DNA of 64,000 nt from NCBI GenBank assembly GCA_036169595.1, contig CM069770.1, positions 1,775,001-1,839,000 of the forward strand, written 5' to 3'. The notes below the pieces were generated by a model that saw only the letters and a program-made list of their open reading frames with translations, was not told the origin of the DNA and ran no database searches. The translations under genes and the position numbers were made by a program. Positions 16,525 to 28,850 of the stretch are shown here, in pieces. The stretch is from Dictyostelium firmibasis. Its lineage: Eukaryota > Evosea > Eumycetozoa > Dictyosteliales > Dictyosteliaceae. Position 1 is the first letter of the stretch. Each line of letters opens with the position of its first letter.

Positions 16525-17265
16525 TTCATATGGATGAAGAAAATCTATTCTCAATTACTACAATAAAAAAAAAAAAAATAATATATATTTTATTATATCA
16601 TATTCAATTCAATAAAGATTTTATTAAAATTATTGTTATTTACAAAATCAAAATATAATTCATTAATTTTCTTTTTTTATTATTTAACATTTTACATATC
16701 ATAAATAAAATTTTTTTTATCATATTATATTTTTAATTTATAATTTTGTTTTCCTTTTAAAAAAATAATAAACTAATAAAAAAAAAAAAAAAAAATATTT
16801 AAACTACATTTTTTAAAATTAAAATTTCCTTTTATTATTATTATTATAAGATAAACCCAAAATCTGATTTTTTACACTGAACATCATTCTTTTAATAGAT
16901 TTGTTTTCTGTGAACCTAACTATTTAAACTTTAAAAAATACAATATTATTTTTTTTTTAATAAAAAAATGAGTAAAATATGATATATAAATTTAGTGCCA
17001 TTTTTTATTACACTTTTTTTTTTAAAAAAAGGAAAATATAAAAAAAAATTAAAAAAAAGTTTTAGTTGTTTTCATGAAACTAAAACTTTAAATGTTTTTA
17101 TGAAGAGGTTTAACTTAATATTTTTCAAAAGAGAGAATCAAAATTCAATTTTATCAACAAAGATTGAACCTTTGGTATAGTCTCAAAATAATATCCCTTT
17201 AGGTCTAGTAAAAAAAAAAAAGAAAAAATTTAAATAAATATTTAAATAAATAAATAAATAAATAA

Positions 17266-17271
<6 letters not shown>

Positions 17272-17306
<35 letters not shown>
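17272..17306. repeat. (TA)n dinucleotide microsatellite
   Basis: Pure alternating TA run in the gap upstream of idhC. Confidence 0.85.
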
Positions 17307-17312
<6 letters not shown>

Positions 17313-18158
17313 TTAAATAATTATTCAGAAGGGGAAACTATAATTTCCTATACTAAAAGAAATGACCTTTTAATAAAACTTATAGGATGAAAAAAAAAAA
17401 GAAAAGAAAAGAAAAAAAAAAATATAATAATAAGGAATTAAAAAAAAAAAAAGAGGAATATTTTTGGTTTTTCAATTTTTTTATTTTATTATTAATATTA
17501 AATACAATTCTTAAAGATATAAAAAAAAAAAACATTATTATTTATATCTGATATTAGAAGTGTGAATATTTGAAAAGATGTACAAAAATAAATTACTAAT
17601 TGGTCAAAAATAAATAAAAATTAATAACTTAGAATATATATATATATATTAAAATTTAATCTAATAATTTAATAAGAAATCAAAGAGAGATTAATTAAAA
17701 AAAAAAAAAAAAAAAGTAAAATTATATTATGTGTATCCCATATCACAAATTTTTTTTTTTTTTTTTTTTTTTATTTTTTTTTTTTTTCATCCTCAAAGTT
17801 ATTTTTATGAAAAAAAAAAAAATAATAAAAAATAAATAAATAAAAAATAAATAAAAATAATATTCTAGACGAGATTAAGTGTTCTTTCATTATTATTGGA
17901 TAAGGATTTTTTCATAGTCTTTCGCCATAATAAACCTTTAAAGTAAAAAAAATTGAAATTTTAAAAATTTAATTTAAAATAAAAAAAAAAAAAAATAAAT
18001 TAAAAAAAAATAAATTAAAAAAAATTGAAAAAAAAAAAAAAAAGATTTTTTTTTTTTGATTATAGGGGGTAATTAAATTTTTTTTTTTTTTTTTTTTTTT
18101 TTATTGTTATTTTTAATATTAAAACAATTCTAACAAGATATAAAAAGTATATAAAAAA

Positions 18159-18219
18159 ATGGTAGAAAAAATCGTTGTTTCAAATCCAGTTGCTAATCTC
18201 TTAGGTGATGAACAAACAA

Positions 18220-18265
<46 letters not shown>

Positions 18266-18362
18266 AAACAAAATAAAATATAAAAAATAAACTATTTTAC
18301 TAATAATGATCATCAAATAATTCTTTACCCTTTTTCAAATTTTTTAATATTTTTTTTTTTTT

Positions 18363-18398
<36 letters not shown>

Positions 18399-19702
18399 TT
18401 TTAATATCAAATTTAATTAAATTTAGAGTAATTTGGGATTTAATTGAAAAGAAATTAATTTTTCCATTTTTAGATTTAAAAGTTGAAACATATGATTTAG
18501 GTATTGAATATCGTGATCAAACCAATGATCAAGTTACAATCGATGCAGCCAATGCAATTAAGAGATTAAAAGTTGGTATTAAATGTGCCACAATTACACC
18601 AGATGAAGCACGTGTCAAAGAGTTCAGTTTGAAGGAGATGTGGAAATCACCAAATGGTACCATTCGTAACACATTGGGAGGTACATTATTTAGAGAGCCA
18701 ATCGTTTGTAAGAATGTTCCACGTTTAGTCACCTGTTGGAATAAATCAATTGTTATTGGTCGTCATGCATTTGGTGATCAATATAGAGCCACTGATTTCG
18801 TAGTTAAGGGAGCTGGTAAATTAGAGTTAACCTACACACCAGCTGATGGTAGTGCACCACAGAAATTCCAAGTTTTCGACTTCCCAAGTGATGGTGGTGT
18901 TGCATTGGGTATGTATAATACCGATGCCTCCATTAGAGAGTTTGCATTAGCTTGTTTCAAGTTTAGTTTGGATAAGAAATGGCCATTATATCTCTCCACC
19001 AAGAATACAATTCTCAAAAGATACGATGGTCGTTTCAAAGATATCTTCCAAGAAATCTATGAAAAACAATTCAAATCTCAATTTGATGCCGCTGGTATTT
19101 GGTATGAACATAGACTTATCGATGATATGGTTGCATATGCTATGAAGAGTGAAGGTGGCTTCGTTTGGGCTTGTAAAAACTATGATGGTGATGTTCAATC
19201 TGATGCTGTCGCTCAAGGTTATGGTAGTTTAGGTCTTATGACTTCAGTTTTATTATCTGCCGATTCTTTAGTTGCTGAAGCCTCTCATGGTACTGTCACT
19301 AGACATTATCGTGAACATCAAAAAGGTAGAGAAACAAGTACCAATTCTATCGCCTCTATCTTTGCTTGGACTCGTGGTCTTGAATATCGTGCTAAATTAG
19401 ATAACAATGATAAATTATTAAAGTTCTGTCATGCTCTTGAAGCTTCTTGTATCGATGCTGTAGAATCTGGTTTCATGACTAAAGATTTAGCAATTTGTGT
19501 TAAAGGTACTGCTGAAAAGTAAGTATATAGTTTTTTTTTTTTCTTTTTTTTTTTTTTTACAAACTAAAACTAACTCCCATTTTATTTTATTTTTTTAAAA
19601 TTTTTCTACTTTAATAGTGTAAAACGTTCAGATTACTTAAATACTGAAGAATATATCAATAAGGTCGCTGAATTACTTGTTAGCAAATTAGCTGCATTGT
19701 AA
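18159..19702 (+). CDS. idhC: NADP isocitrate dehydrogenase, cytosolic
   Basis: Exons 18159-18220, 18427-19518 and 19618-19702 give 412 residues, near the 414 of human IDH1. It oxidatively decarboxylates isocitrate to 2-oxoglutarate, making NADPH. Visible family signatures are [26 protein letters not shown] (with the isocitrate-binding Arg), [10 protein letters not shown] (metal-binding Asp residues), [10 protein letters not shown] and HGTVTRHY. There is no targeting peptide: the protein starts [21 protein letters not shown], so it is cytosolic or peroxisomal. The C-terminus SKLAAL is not a canonical SKL tripeptide, which argues for cytosol. It lies 729 bp upstream of idhM in the same orientation, and the two share long identical nucleotide stretches. 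The last intron (between GTAE and NVKRSDY) is absent from idhM. Confidence 0.96.
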
Positions 19703-20431
19703 GAAGTTTTATAAATCTTACCACCACTACTACTTCCACTACTTTATTATATTATGTTGCGGTCTATCATTTGTTTTTCTTCATAAAAACCTCATATCTT
19801 CTTTTTTTTGTTCAAAATTAGTAATAAAATAAAATTGTTAAATTTATCCCATCAAAAAAAAAAAAGAAAAAAAAAAAAAAAAACATCAAAGTTCTAATCA
19901 ATTTCATTTATTTATTTATATATTAATTTTCATTTTTTTAATTTCAATTTTTATTTTTTTTTTTTATTTTTTTTATATGTCCAAAACACAGGTCAAGTAA
20001 ATTATAAACTAAAAATCAATTAATTATCAAAATGAGCTTTTGTCAACAAAAAAAAAAAATAAAAAAATAAAAAAATAAAACAAAGATTCTTTTGAATTGT
20101 TATTATAAAATATATATAATTTTTTTTTTTTTTAATTTTCTCTCCATATTCAATTCCATTGAGAAAAAAAAAAAAAAAAAAAGATTTTTTTTGTTGTCAA
20201 ATTTACAAAAAAAAATCAAATTTTGCTTAAGATTGATATTTTTTATTTTTATTATTTTTAATTTTTTTTTTTTTTTTTTGATGTTCAAAAATAATTTTTA
20301 TTTTTTTTAAATTTTTATTTTTTTTTTTTTTAAAATTTTATTTTTTTTTAATTTTTTTTTTTTTTTTTTTTTTTTCCCTTCTTATTGATCATTGATTATT
20401 ATCTTTTAAACTTTTTGTTATATATATAAAA
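19703..20431. other. spacer between idhC and idhM
   Basis: A+T-rich spacer with homopolymer runs that serves as idhC 3' end and idhM promoter. No gene seen; short lysine- or phenylalanine-rich frames are composition artefacts. Confidence 0.55.
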
Positions 20432-20510
20432 ATGATTTCAAATATTAGTAAAAAAATTATCTCAAATTCAACCAAATTCGTTCAACAACAAACCTATGGT
20501 AAATTATTTT

Positions 20511-20541
<31 letters not shown>

Positions 20542-20618
20542 GAAATTAATAATAAAGAGATATTTCGGAATTAAATAATTATTCGGAACTTTTATTTATG
20601 TTATTATAAATATTAAAA

Positions 20619-20658
<40 letters not shown>

Positions 20659-21885
20659 GTTACAAAAAGAATTAAAGTAACAGGACCAGTTGTTGAAATG
20701 GATGGTGATGAACAAACTAGAATTATGTGGGAATCTATTAAATCTAAATTGATTTTCCCATATGTTAATATTGAACCAGAATATTATGATTTAGGTTTAC
20801 TTCATCGTGATGCAACCAATGATCAGGTTACAATTGATGCAGCCAATGCAATTAAGAGAGCTAAAGTTGGTGTTAAATGTGCTACAATTACACCAGATGA
20901 AGCACGTGTCAAAGAATTCAATTTGAAGGAGATGTGGAAATCACCAAATGGTACCATTCGTAATATTTTGGATGGTACTGTTTTCAGAGGTCCAATCATT
21001 TGTAAGAATTTACCATTATTAGTACCAGGTTGGAAGAAACCAATCATCATTGGTCGTCATGCACATGGTGATCAATATAAAGCTACTGATTTCGTAGTTA
21101 GTGGTCCAGGTAAATTAGAGATGACATTCACACCAGTTCAAGGTGAACCAATAAAGAAGACTATCTTTGATTTCAAAGGATCTGGTGTTGCAATGGGTAT
21201 GTACAATACAACCTCTTCAATCACTGCATTTGCTCACAGTTGTTTCAAATATGCTCTCGATAAAAAATATCCATTATATCTCTCCACCAAGAATACAATT
21301 CTCAAGAAATACGATGGTCATTTCAAAGACATCTTCCAAGAGGTCTATGAAAAACAATACAAAGCTCAATTTGATGCCGCTGGTATTTGGTATGAACATA
21401 GACTTATCGATGATATGGTAGCTTTTGCACTCAAGAGTGAAGGTGGCTTCGTTTGGGCTTGTAAAAACTATGATGGTGATGTTCAATCTGATATTGTCGC
21501 TCAAGGTTATGGTAGTTTAGGTCTTATGACTTCAGTTTTAACAAATGCCGATGGTGTTTTTGCTAGTGAAGCCTCTCATGGTACTGTCACTAGACATTAT
21601 CGTGAACATCAAAAAGGTAATGAAACTAGTACCAATTCAGTCGCTTCAATTTTCGCTTGGACAAGTGCACTTGGTCAACGTGGTAGATTGGATAATAACC
21701 CAGATCTCGTCCAATTCGCCCATGATATGGAAAAAGCTTGTGTTCAATCAATTGAAACTGGTTTCATGACTAAAGATTTAGCAATTTGTGTCAAAGGTAA
21801 TAAAGTAACCAGAAAAGATTATTTAAATACTGAAGAATATATCAACAAAGTTGCTGAGATTTATAACAAAATTAAAACAAATTAA
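20432..21885 (+). CDS. idhM: NADP isocitrate dehydrogenase, mitochondrial
   Basis: Exons 20432-20498 and 20660-21885 give 430 residues. The short first exon encodes a basic, Ser/Lys/Asn-rich presequence without acidic residues ([20 protein letters not shown]), as expected for import into mitochondria. The body carries the same motifs as its neighbour: [54 protein letters not shown]. It makes NADPH and 2-oxoglutarate in the matrix. Its single intron separates the presequence from the enzyme body, consistent with targeting gained by adding an exon. The tandem arrangement and patchy near-identity with idhC point to local duplication with later gene conversion. Confidence 0.96.
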
Positions 21886-21988
21886 ATAAATAAATAATAT
21901 AAATATATAACATCATTTTTAAAAGACAAAAATAAAAAAAAAAAAAACAAAATAGTTTATAAAATATACTATCAACTTAAACTATAGG

Positions 21989-22025
<37 letters not shown>

Positions 22026-22205
22026 AATAACAAGAATAATAATATTTTCAAAATAAATAGAAAATTAAAATTTTATTTAATTTTTTTTTTTTTTTTTTTA
22101 AAATGGTTAATACTTTTTTTAATTTTTTTTTTTTTTTTTGGGAAAAATTAAAAGAAGAGGGAGGGGGAAAAAATCATAAAAGAGAGTCTGAAAATTTTAA
22201 AATTT
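21886..22205. other. convergent 3' spacer
   Basis: A short A/T-only gap between idhM and the converging CudA-like gene, with poly(A) about 21,990-22,020. A purine patch (about 22,153-22,170) is the only unusual segment. No gene seen. Confidence 0.5.
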
Positions 22206-23907
22206 TTAAAATCTTGATCTTAAACGTTTTTGACCATTACCTTCATAAATATAGGTAAAAGATAATGGATTACTAAAGTTTCTACCATCATTTGTGATTA
22301 CAACTTGAACTGGTAATTCTGTACCTTCAGGAGAATTAAAACCTTGGGGTATTGGATAGGGAGGTAATGTAAAGAATAAAACACTCTCACTAAACAATTC
22401 AATATTTGATGCAGGTACATCACCATGTGGTGTATGAAAAATACATTTCAATGAGTTACATCTAATAAAGGGTGAACCAACAACATGCATTTGATCGCCA
22501 CCTAATGTTGTACCCCTATTCGATGATAAGGTTCTTAATGTTACATTTCTTCTTCTTGACAAAACTTTTTGGTTTGAATATGCATAAAATGGTCTTGATC
22601 TTTTTATAAATGGTGCACCGTCCATTGATGTTGTTATTGCTGTTGTCAAAGGGGTATTAGTAGTTGTTGTAGTTGTAGTTGTTGTAGTTGTTGTTGCCGA
22701 TGTTGTTGTTGTTGAATTATTATTATTATTATTATTATTATTATTTGTTGTATAAATTCTATTATCATCTGATATCAATATATATTCTAAAACAAATTCA
22801 TTTTCACGATGTTTTGTTGATGCTTCAGTCATTGATAAACTATCAAATGCAACTTTACCATCTTTACCAATTACACCAACTTTATTACCACCTAAAATGA
22901 ATTGACTTGGACGTTCTGTAGTAGAGTTTGCATATGCCAATTGAGCTAAAACTCCTCCAACTTTATTTTTTGCTAAATCTCCAACAACTCTAATCACTGA
23001 ATTAAATGTTCTACGATCATTTGGTGTTCTGGTTCTAACATCTGATGGTGGTTGTTGCTCAATTATAATATCAAGTTCACCAATGATTTGTAATGGTGGT
23101 TGTGTCATTGGTATAAAGTTTACTCCTGTACCTGTTGTAATTGATGTTGGTGATGTTATACCAATTAATGGATTATTATTGGATGATGATAATGAACCTG
23201 TTGTATTGATAGTGGTTGAAGATGAATTTGTTGGATTATTTAATGCACCAATTGATGCTATTATATTTGGCGTTGTTGAATTAATTCCAACTATATTATT
23301 ATTAATATTGTTATTATTAATATTATTGTTATTAGTAGTTGTAGTTGTGTCTGTAAATGGGTGATTTATAAAAATTGGTGACGTTATTGAGGTACTTGAT
23401 AGTGTTGGTGATGTAGTTTCCATCGCTACTGAAGGTGTTGATGATGTTGATGATGGTGACATTAATTCATGATATAATGATGTATTATTACTATTATTAT
23501 TTGGTGTAGTTGTTGTAGAGGTCGTAGATGCTTCAGGTGAAGTTAAATTTGTTATATTTTGATTATTTTGATTATTTTGATTATTTGATTGTATAAAAAT
23601 AGTTCTATTTCCATTTGAATTTAAAACTTGATTCGCGTTAATTTGTTGTTGTTGTTGTTGTTGTTGCTGTAATTGATGTTGAATTTGATGAATTGAAAAG
23701 GGTATTGTATTATTGTTGTTGTTGTTGTTGTTGTTGTTATTTGTATTTGGTTGTAATATTTGTTGTTGGGTTTGTTGTTGTGCTACTTGAATTTGTTGTT
23801 GTAGTTGATTTAATTGTTGTAATTGATGAAGTTGTTGTAGTTGTTGTAGATGTTGAAATGGTTGGTGAATTTGGGACATATCAATTGTATTAATATTAGA
23901 TTGTTGC

Positions 23908-23977
<70 letters not shown>

Positions 23978-24569
23978 GCTGTAGTTGATGATGGTGTTGT
24001 TGTTGTTGTTGTTGAAGATGATTAATTAATTGGTGATGAACAGTATTCATCATCATTGATGGTGGTTGTGGATCACATGCAATTGAATCATTGGATAATT
24101 GAGTTGCCCCACCAACACCAACGCCACCACTAACACCACCAATACTCGTTGATGAATGATTACCAATTGTATTACCACTTGGTGTACTATTACTATAGTA
24201 ATATAATGAATTTGGGTTAAATGTTGAATGACTTAATAGTTGTTGAATATTCTCTGTCGCTGAATTTTGAATATCTGTTGGAGTTGGAATTGATGATAGA
24301 ATTTGTTGAGGAAACATTGATGGTAAATGAATTAATCCAACACCACTACTACTATTATTATTATTATTATTATTATTATTGGTTGATGATAATAAAGTAG
24401 ATGTAGTGTTATTATTATTTATATTTCCAATACTATATTTTTTAAAATCATTATCTGCTGATTCATTAAAATTTGGTGGAGGTGAAGGTGATTGTGGTTC
24501 CATTTTGACATTTAAATTATCAATTGAATTTTGGTCAAGAAAGTTATCAAATAATCCTGAATCATCCAT
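22206..24569 (-). CDS. CudA-like transcription factor (STAT-like DBD + IPT)
   Basis: Single-exon frame of 787 residues. The N-terminal 490 residues are low complexity, dominated by Gln, Asn and Ser/Thr. Residues about 500-610 contain a DNA-binding-like core (NDRRTFNSVIRVVGDL; ERPSQFILGGNKVGVIG; ENEFVLEYILISD) whose FILG-x-N-x-K-V pattern and order of strands resemble the DNA-binding domain of STATs. After an Asn/Thr insert comes an IPT/TIG-like fold (GGDQMHVVGSPF; LPVQVVITNDGRNFS; SFTYIYEG). This layout fits the amoebozoan CudA family of nuclear regulators. The length is close to what I recall for CudA, but I cannot tell whether this is cudA or a paralogue. The C-terminus is basic (KRLRSRF), a possible nuclear signal. 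Family assignment rests on recalled similarity. Confidence 0.68.
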
Positions 24570-24838
24570 TTTCTACTTTTATTTTTTATTTTTTATTTTT
24601 TAAAAAATATTAGGGTGGTTTTATTATTTTTACTACTTGATAAAAATATGAATCGACTTTTTTATTTATATTCACTTTATTATTGGTTTTGTTTTTTTTT
24701 TATAAACAACAAAAAAAAAAATAAAAAAAAAACAAAAATAAAAAAAAAACAAAAATAAAATAAATAAATAAATAATAAATTTATTTAATTGTTGAAAAAA
24801 AAAAAATAATGAGAAAAAAAAAAAAAAAAGTTTTGTTT

Positions 24839-24876
<38 letters not shown>

Positions 24877-25877
24877 AAAAAAAAAAAAAAAAAAAAAAAA
24901 ATCAACAATGAATCCTGGGCAGGTCGTCGCTACGCGACCCCCCTCATCTTAATTTTGATATGAATTTAAAATTTTATTTTTAAAAATATAAAAAAAAAAA
25001 AAAATAATAAAATAAATGTAAAGATAAAATTTAAAATATTTATAAATAAACAACTAAATTTTAAGAATTTTTTTTTTTTTTGGTACCCTTTCTTGGAATA
25101 TAAAAAAAAATATTTTTAATTTATTTTTTTAATGGGGATTCTTTTTTGATTATTTTAATTAAATCTATATTAATTGTATAATAATTAATAATCACCAAAG
25201 ATTAAATTCAATTACAGTGTAGTATAAAACCTATACCATTAATTATATTAGATTCATTTCTTAAATCTATAGAAGTAAGAATATTTATGTTTTTTTAATT
25301 GGATTAATTATCTAAATATTACCACCGACTTAATATTAAAAAGAAACTAAAGAATTTTAATTTTTCTCAAAGAGAAATAATACTTGTTTTTATTTTATAT
25401 ATAATACAATTATTTTTAATTATAATTTTATTTATTTTTTTTTATTTTATTTTATTTTTTATTTTTTATTTTTTATTTTTTTTTTTTATTAGTAGATCCA
25501 CAATATTTTCATTGAACCACATAATTATTATTTTTTTTTTTTTTTTTTGTTTAATTATGCATAGATCTGGACTACAAAATTTGTTAAAAATCTAAAAAGA
25601 TTTTTAATTTTTTTTATTTTTTTTTTTTTATATTTTATTTTTTTTTTTATAATAAAAAATAATTTTAATTGAAAAAATAAAAAAATGAAATTAAAATAAA
25701 TAAAATTTAATTAAAAAAAATAAAATAAAATAAAATAAAATAAAATAAAATAAAATAAAATTAAAATTAAAATTAAAATTTTTTTTATTAATTAAAAAAA
25801 AAATAATAAATAAATAGAGAAAGTTTAATGTTTTTGGGATTATAGATTTAATCCCTTCTTAAAAGTTTATATACAAG

Positions 25878-25911
<34 letters not shown>

Positions 25912-26373
25912 TCAAAAAAAAAAAAAATAAATAAATAAATTCAATTTGTTTTTTTATTTCAATAGCAATAACATTCAAACTAAAAACACCACAAAAAAAA
26001 AAAAAAAAATAAATATCTTAAAAAAAAACCACCAACGTTTTTAAATTTTGCAAAAAAAAAATAAAAAAAAACCATACTTTATTGTAGATCGTAAAAAAAA
26101 AAAAAAAAAATTTTAAATTAAAAATTTAACTATAACAAATAATATAATAATTATAATATAAATATTTTTTTTTTATAAAAAAAAAAATAATTAAATTTAT
26201 CATTGTTAAAAAAAAAAGAAAAAAAATAATTTTCTTAATAATTTTGTAATAGTATTTGTAATTTTTTTTTATAATAATATTAATTTACTCTTTATAATAA
26301 TAGTAGTAAAAAAAAAAAAAAATAAATATATTTCCGAAGGTAATATAGAAATAAAAAAAAAAAATAAAAAAAA
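24570..26373. other. 1.8 kb divergent intergenic region
   Basis: Separates the CudA-like gene from the armadillo/BTB gene. It is mostly poly(A)/poly(T) with TAAAA repeats at about 25,724-25,760. Its one striking element is a GC-rich hairpin near 24,916-24,943. A mixed-composition patch at about 25,120-25,400 shows no usable frame. Confidence 0.5.
24916..24943. other. GC-rich hairpin island
   Basis: A block of about 30 bp is GC-rich in DNA that is otherwise nearly all A+T. GTCGC-TAC-GCGAC (24,926-24,938) is a perfect hairpin. An alternative longer pairing joins GGTCG (24,922-24,926) to CGACC (24,935-24,939), extended outward by GGG against CCC. It could be a non-coding RNA, a protein-binding site or the end of a decayed DNA transposon; I cannot choose. 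Confidence 0.55.
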
Positions 26374-26481
26374 ATGAGTTCAATAAATCATATAGAATCA
26401 CATTTTCAAGCATCTAATCAAATTCCACAATCAAATCCAAGTACTTTAACATTTCTTGAAAATATTGATAGGTTAGTTTTG

Positions 26482-26515
<34 letters not shown>

Positions 26516-27660
26516 TTTAACTTTTTTTTTTTTTTTTCTTATTAGATTAATAAATTTAACAAATTCAACATATAGTGGTATTCAATATACTGGTATTAGA
26601 GGATTAAATGATTTTTCATGTACAAGCTTTAAAATGTTAGTTATTGTATTCTCAAAGTTTAGATCAATGAAATCAATATTTAAATTGGTAAATTCACCAG
26701 ATGAAAAGGTTAGATCGGAAACATTATCACTTTTATGGAATTTTTCAGCCGAGGAAAGTTTAAAAGTTAAAATGTTTGAAGAAAGAATATTGAATTATAT
26801 TGGTTGTTTATTCAATTTTCAAGATGAAAACTTACTATTAAGAACATCAGCTATCATTCAAAATCTTTGTGAATTTAGATTTGAAAAGGGTGCAATCAAT
26901 CAAAACCAAATTAAAATGGTTACACAATATAAAGAATTGTTACCAACCATCATTCAAAGATCCAATCATCAAGATGTTAGAATTAAATTTCTATCATGTA
27001 ATACCTTATGTAATCTTTCGATGAATGAAGAGAATAGAAAACTTTTCCAACAAATGAACATTTTTCAAGAGGTAATTGGAGAATTTAATAAAAACTATCT
27101 TAACGACATAGAATTACCTTCGTCATTCAATTGGGTAACTCTTCAACCTTTACTTGGTTTAATTAGTAGTAAAGATGAAGAAGTTCAAATATTTATTCTT
27201 TATTGTGTTTTAAGTTTTTCATTATCAGAGAAGTATAATCGTCGTCTTTGGAGAGTTTTAGCAAATAATCATGGTATTGAATCATTATTAAAGTTAAAAA
27301 AATCAAAAATTCCTTTAGTTTCAGAATTATCAATTAAAATTTGTACAATTTTAAAAATTGGTAAATATTCTCAAAAAAAAAAAAAAAAAAAATTTAAAAT
27401 TTGTATAAATATATTAACAACTTAAAAAAAAAAAAAAAAAAACTAAAGAAAAACAAAAAATTGAAACATTAAAACATGATTCAAATGAATGTTTAGAGAA
27501 TGAAATTTCCAAATTATTTAATAATGAAAATATGTTTCCAGATTTAATTATAAAATGTAATGATAAACCAAATTTTTATTTACATAGATCTATTTGTGTT
27601 TCAAGATGTCCAAAATTAAAAATAATATTAGATAATCCATCAAACTCAATTTTAAATAAA

Positions 27661-27749
<89 letters not shown>

Positions 27750-28475
27750 TAATAGTAATAATAAAAATAATTTAAAATCAAGTACTGGTATTGATAAAGA
27801 ATTTTTAAATTCAAGTGAAATTGGTAAAAAAATAATTTCAAATATAAATTATGGTGAAAAACAAATCATTGAATTAGAATCAGAATTATATGAAGTATTT
27901 TATGAAATCTCTAAATGGATTTATGGAATACATTCAAATATTTCATCGGAATCAACTGCTAAATCAATAATGAAGATAGCTTATTATTTGGAATTATCTG
28001 ATATCATTCAAGAATGTGAATACTCATTATGGCATCATATCGATTTAAATAATTGTTCAGAGATTTTAAACCTCTCATTACAATGCAATGCTAAACAATT
28101 AGAGAATGTCACAGTTGAATTCATTCTTAGAAATTTAGATTCAATCTATTTTGGTAGTGCTAAATCTGATTTCTTAAATCATTCTTTTAATCAAGATTTA
28201 AATATTGACAAACTTTGGTATTCTGGTGGTACAAATAATTGGACTCCATTAATTAAAGATCATATTATAAATTCATATCAATTACAACAACAACAATTTA
28301 AATCTGAAATTCATGAATTAAATAATCAAAATAATAATCATACCAATAATAATAATTATAATAATAATAATAATAACAATAATAATAATAATGATAATTA
28401 TTTTAACTATAATAATATTAATAATAATAATAATATCCAACATCATTCATCTTATAATGATACTGATTCATTTAG

Positions 28476-28479
<4 letters not shown>
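26374..28479 (+). CDS. armadillo-repeat plus BTB/POZ protein
   Basis: Exons 26374-26471, 26546-27360 and 27449-28479 give 647 residues. Residues about 35-300 are armadillo/HEAT-like helices (RSETLSLLWNFSAEES; VRIKFLSCNTLCNLSMNEENR; EVQIFILYCVLSFSLSEKYN). From residue about 333 a BTB domain begins (MFPDLIIKCNDKPNFYLHRSI), is split by an Asn tract of about 25 residues, and continues with SELYEVFYEISKWIYG and a BACK-like helix pair (NCSEILNLSLQCNAKQLENV). The C-terminus is Asn/Gln-rich. Known ARM-BTB proteins can serve as CUL3 substrate adaptors, so an E3 adaptor role is plausible but inferred. The second intron has a poly(A)-rich interior and could be mistaken for coding sequence because its first part stays open. 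Confidence 0.82.
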
Positions 28480-28513
<34 letters not shown>

Positions 28514-28850
28514 TATTTTTATATGTAGAAAAAAAATCCGAAAAAAATAATTTTTTTTATTTATTTTATTTTATTTTTATTTTAAATTTTAAGAAATAAT
28601 CTATATTTAGAATAAACAAAAATTTCTTAATTTTTTTGAAATTAAAAAAAACAGATGCCCCAATTATTTTTTTTTTTTTTTTTTTTTTCAATTTTTATTT
28701 TTTTTTTTTTATTTTTTATTTTTTTTATTTTTTTTTTTCTCCAAACCACATTAAAATCTCTTTTTTTATTTATTTTTACTTTTTTTTTTTTTTTAAAAAA
28801 TATTTCATTATTCACTTAAATATTCATATTTATTTTTATATTATAGTTTA
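28480..28850. other. short intergenic gap
   Basis: A+T-only spacer between two co-oriented genes, with poly(A) after the first stop codon and T-rich tracts that would form the SPT2-like promoter. No gene seen. Confidence 0.5.

Larger units (their letters stand above)
15529..18158. other. 2.6 kb intergenic region with hairpins
   Basis: Divergent gap between the channel gene and idhC. It holds AAAAAT repeats (about 15,815-15,865), a structured island at 15,975-16,250, a (TA)n run (about 17,272-17,306) and many poly(A)/poly(T) tracts. A 9-bp hairpin lies at 17,059-17,067/17,078-17,086 (GTTTTAGTT against AACTAAAAC). A 61-codon frame at 16,995-17,180 lacks family signals and looks like chance. 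No protein gene is supportable. Confidence 0.5.

Noticed and set aside
16995-17180. 61-residue Lys/Phe-rich plus-strand frame
   Set aside because: A+T-driven composition, no domain, no splice partners.
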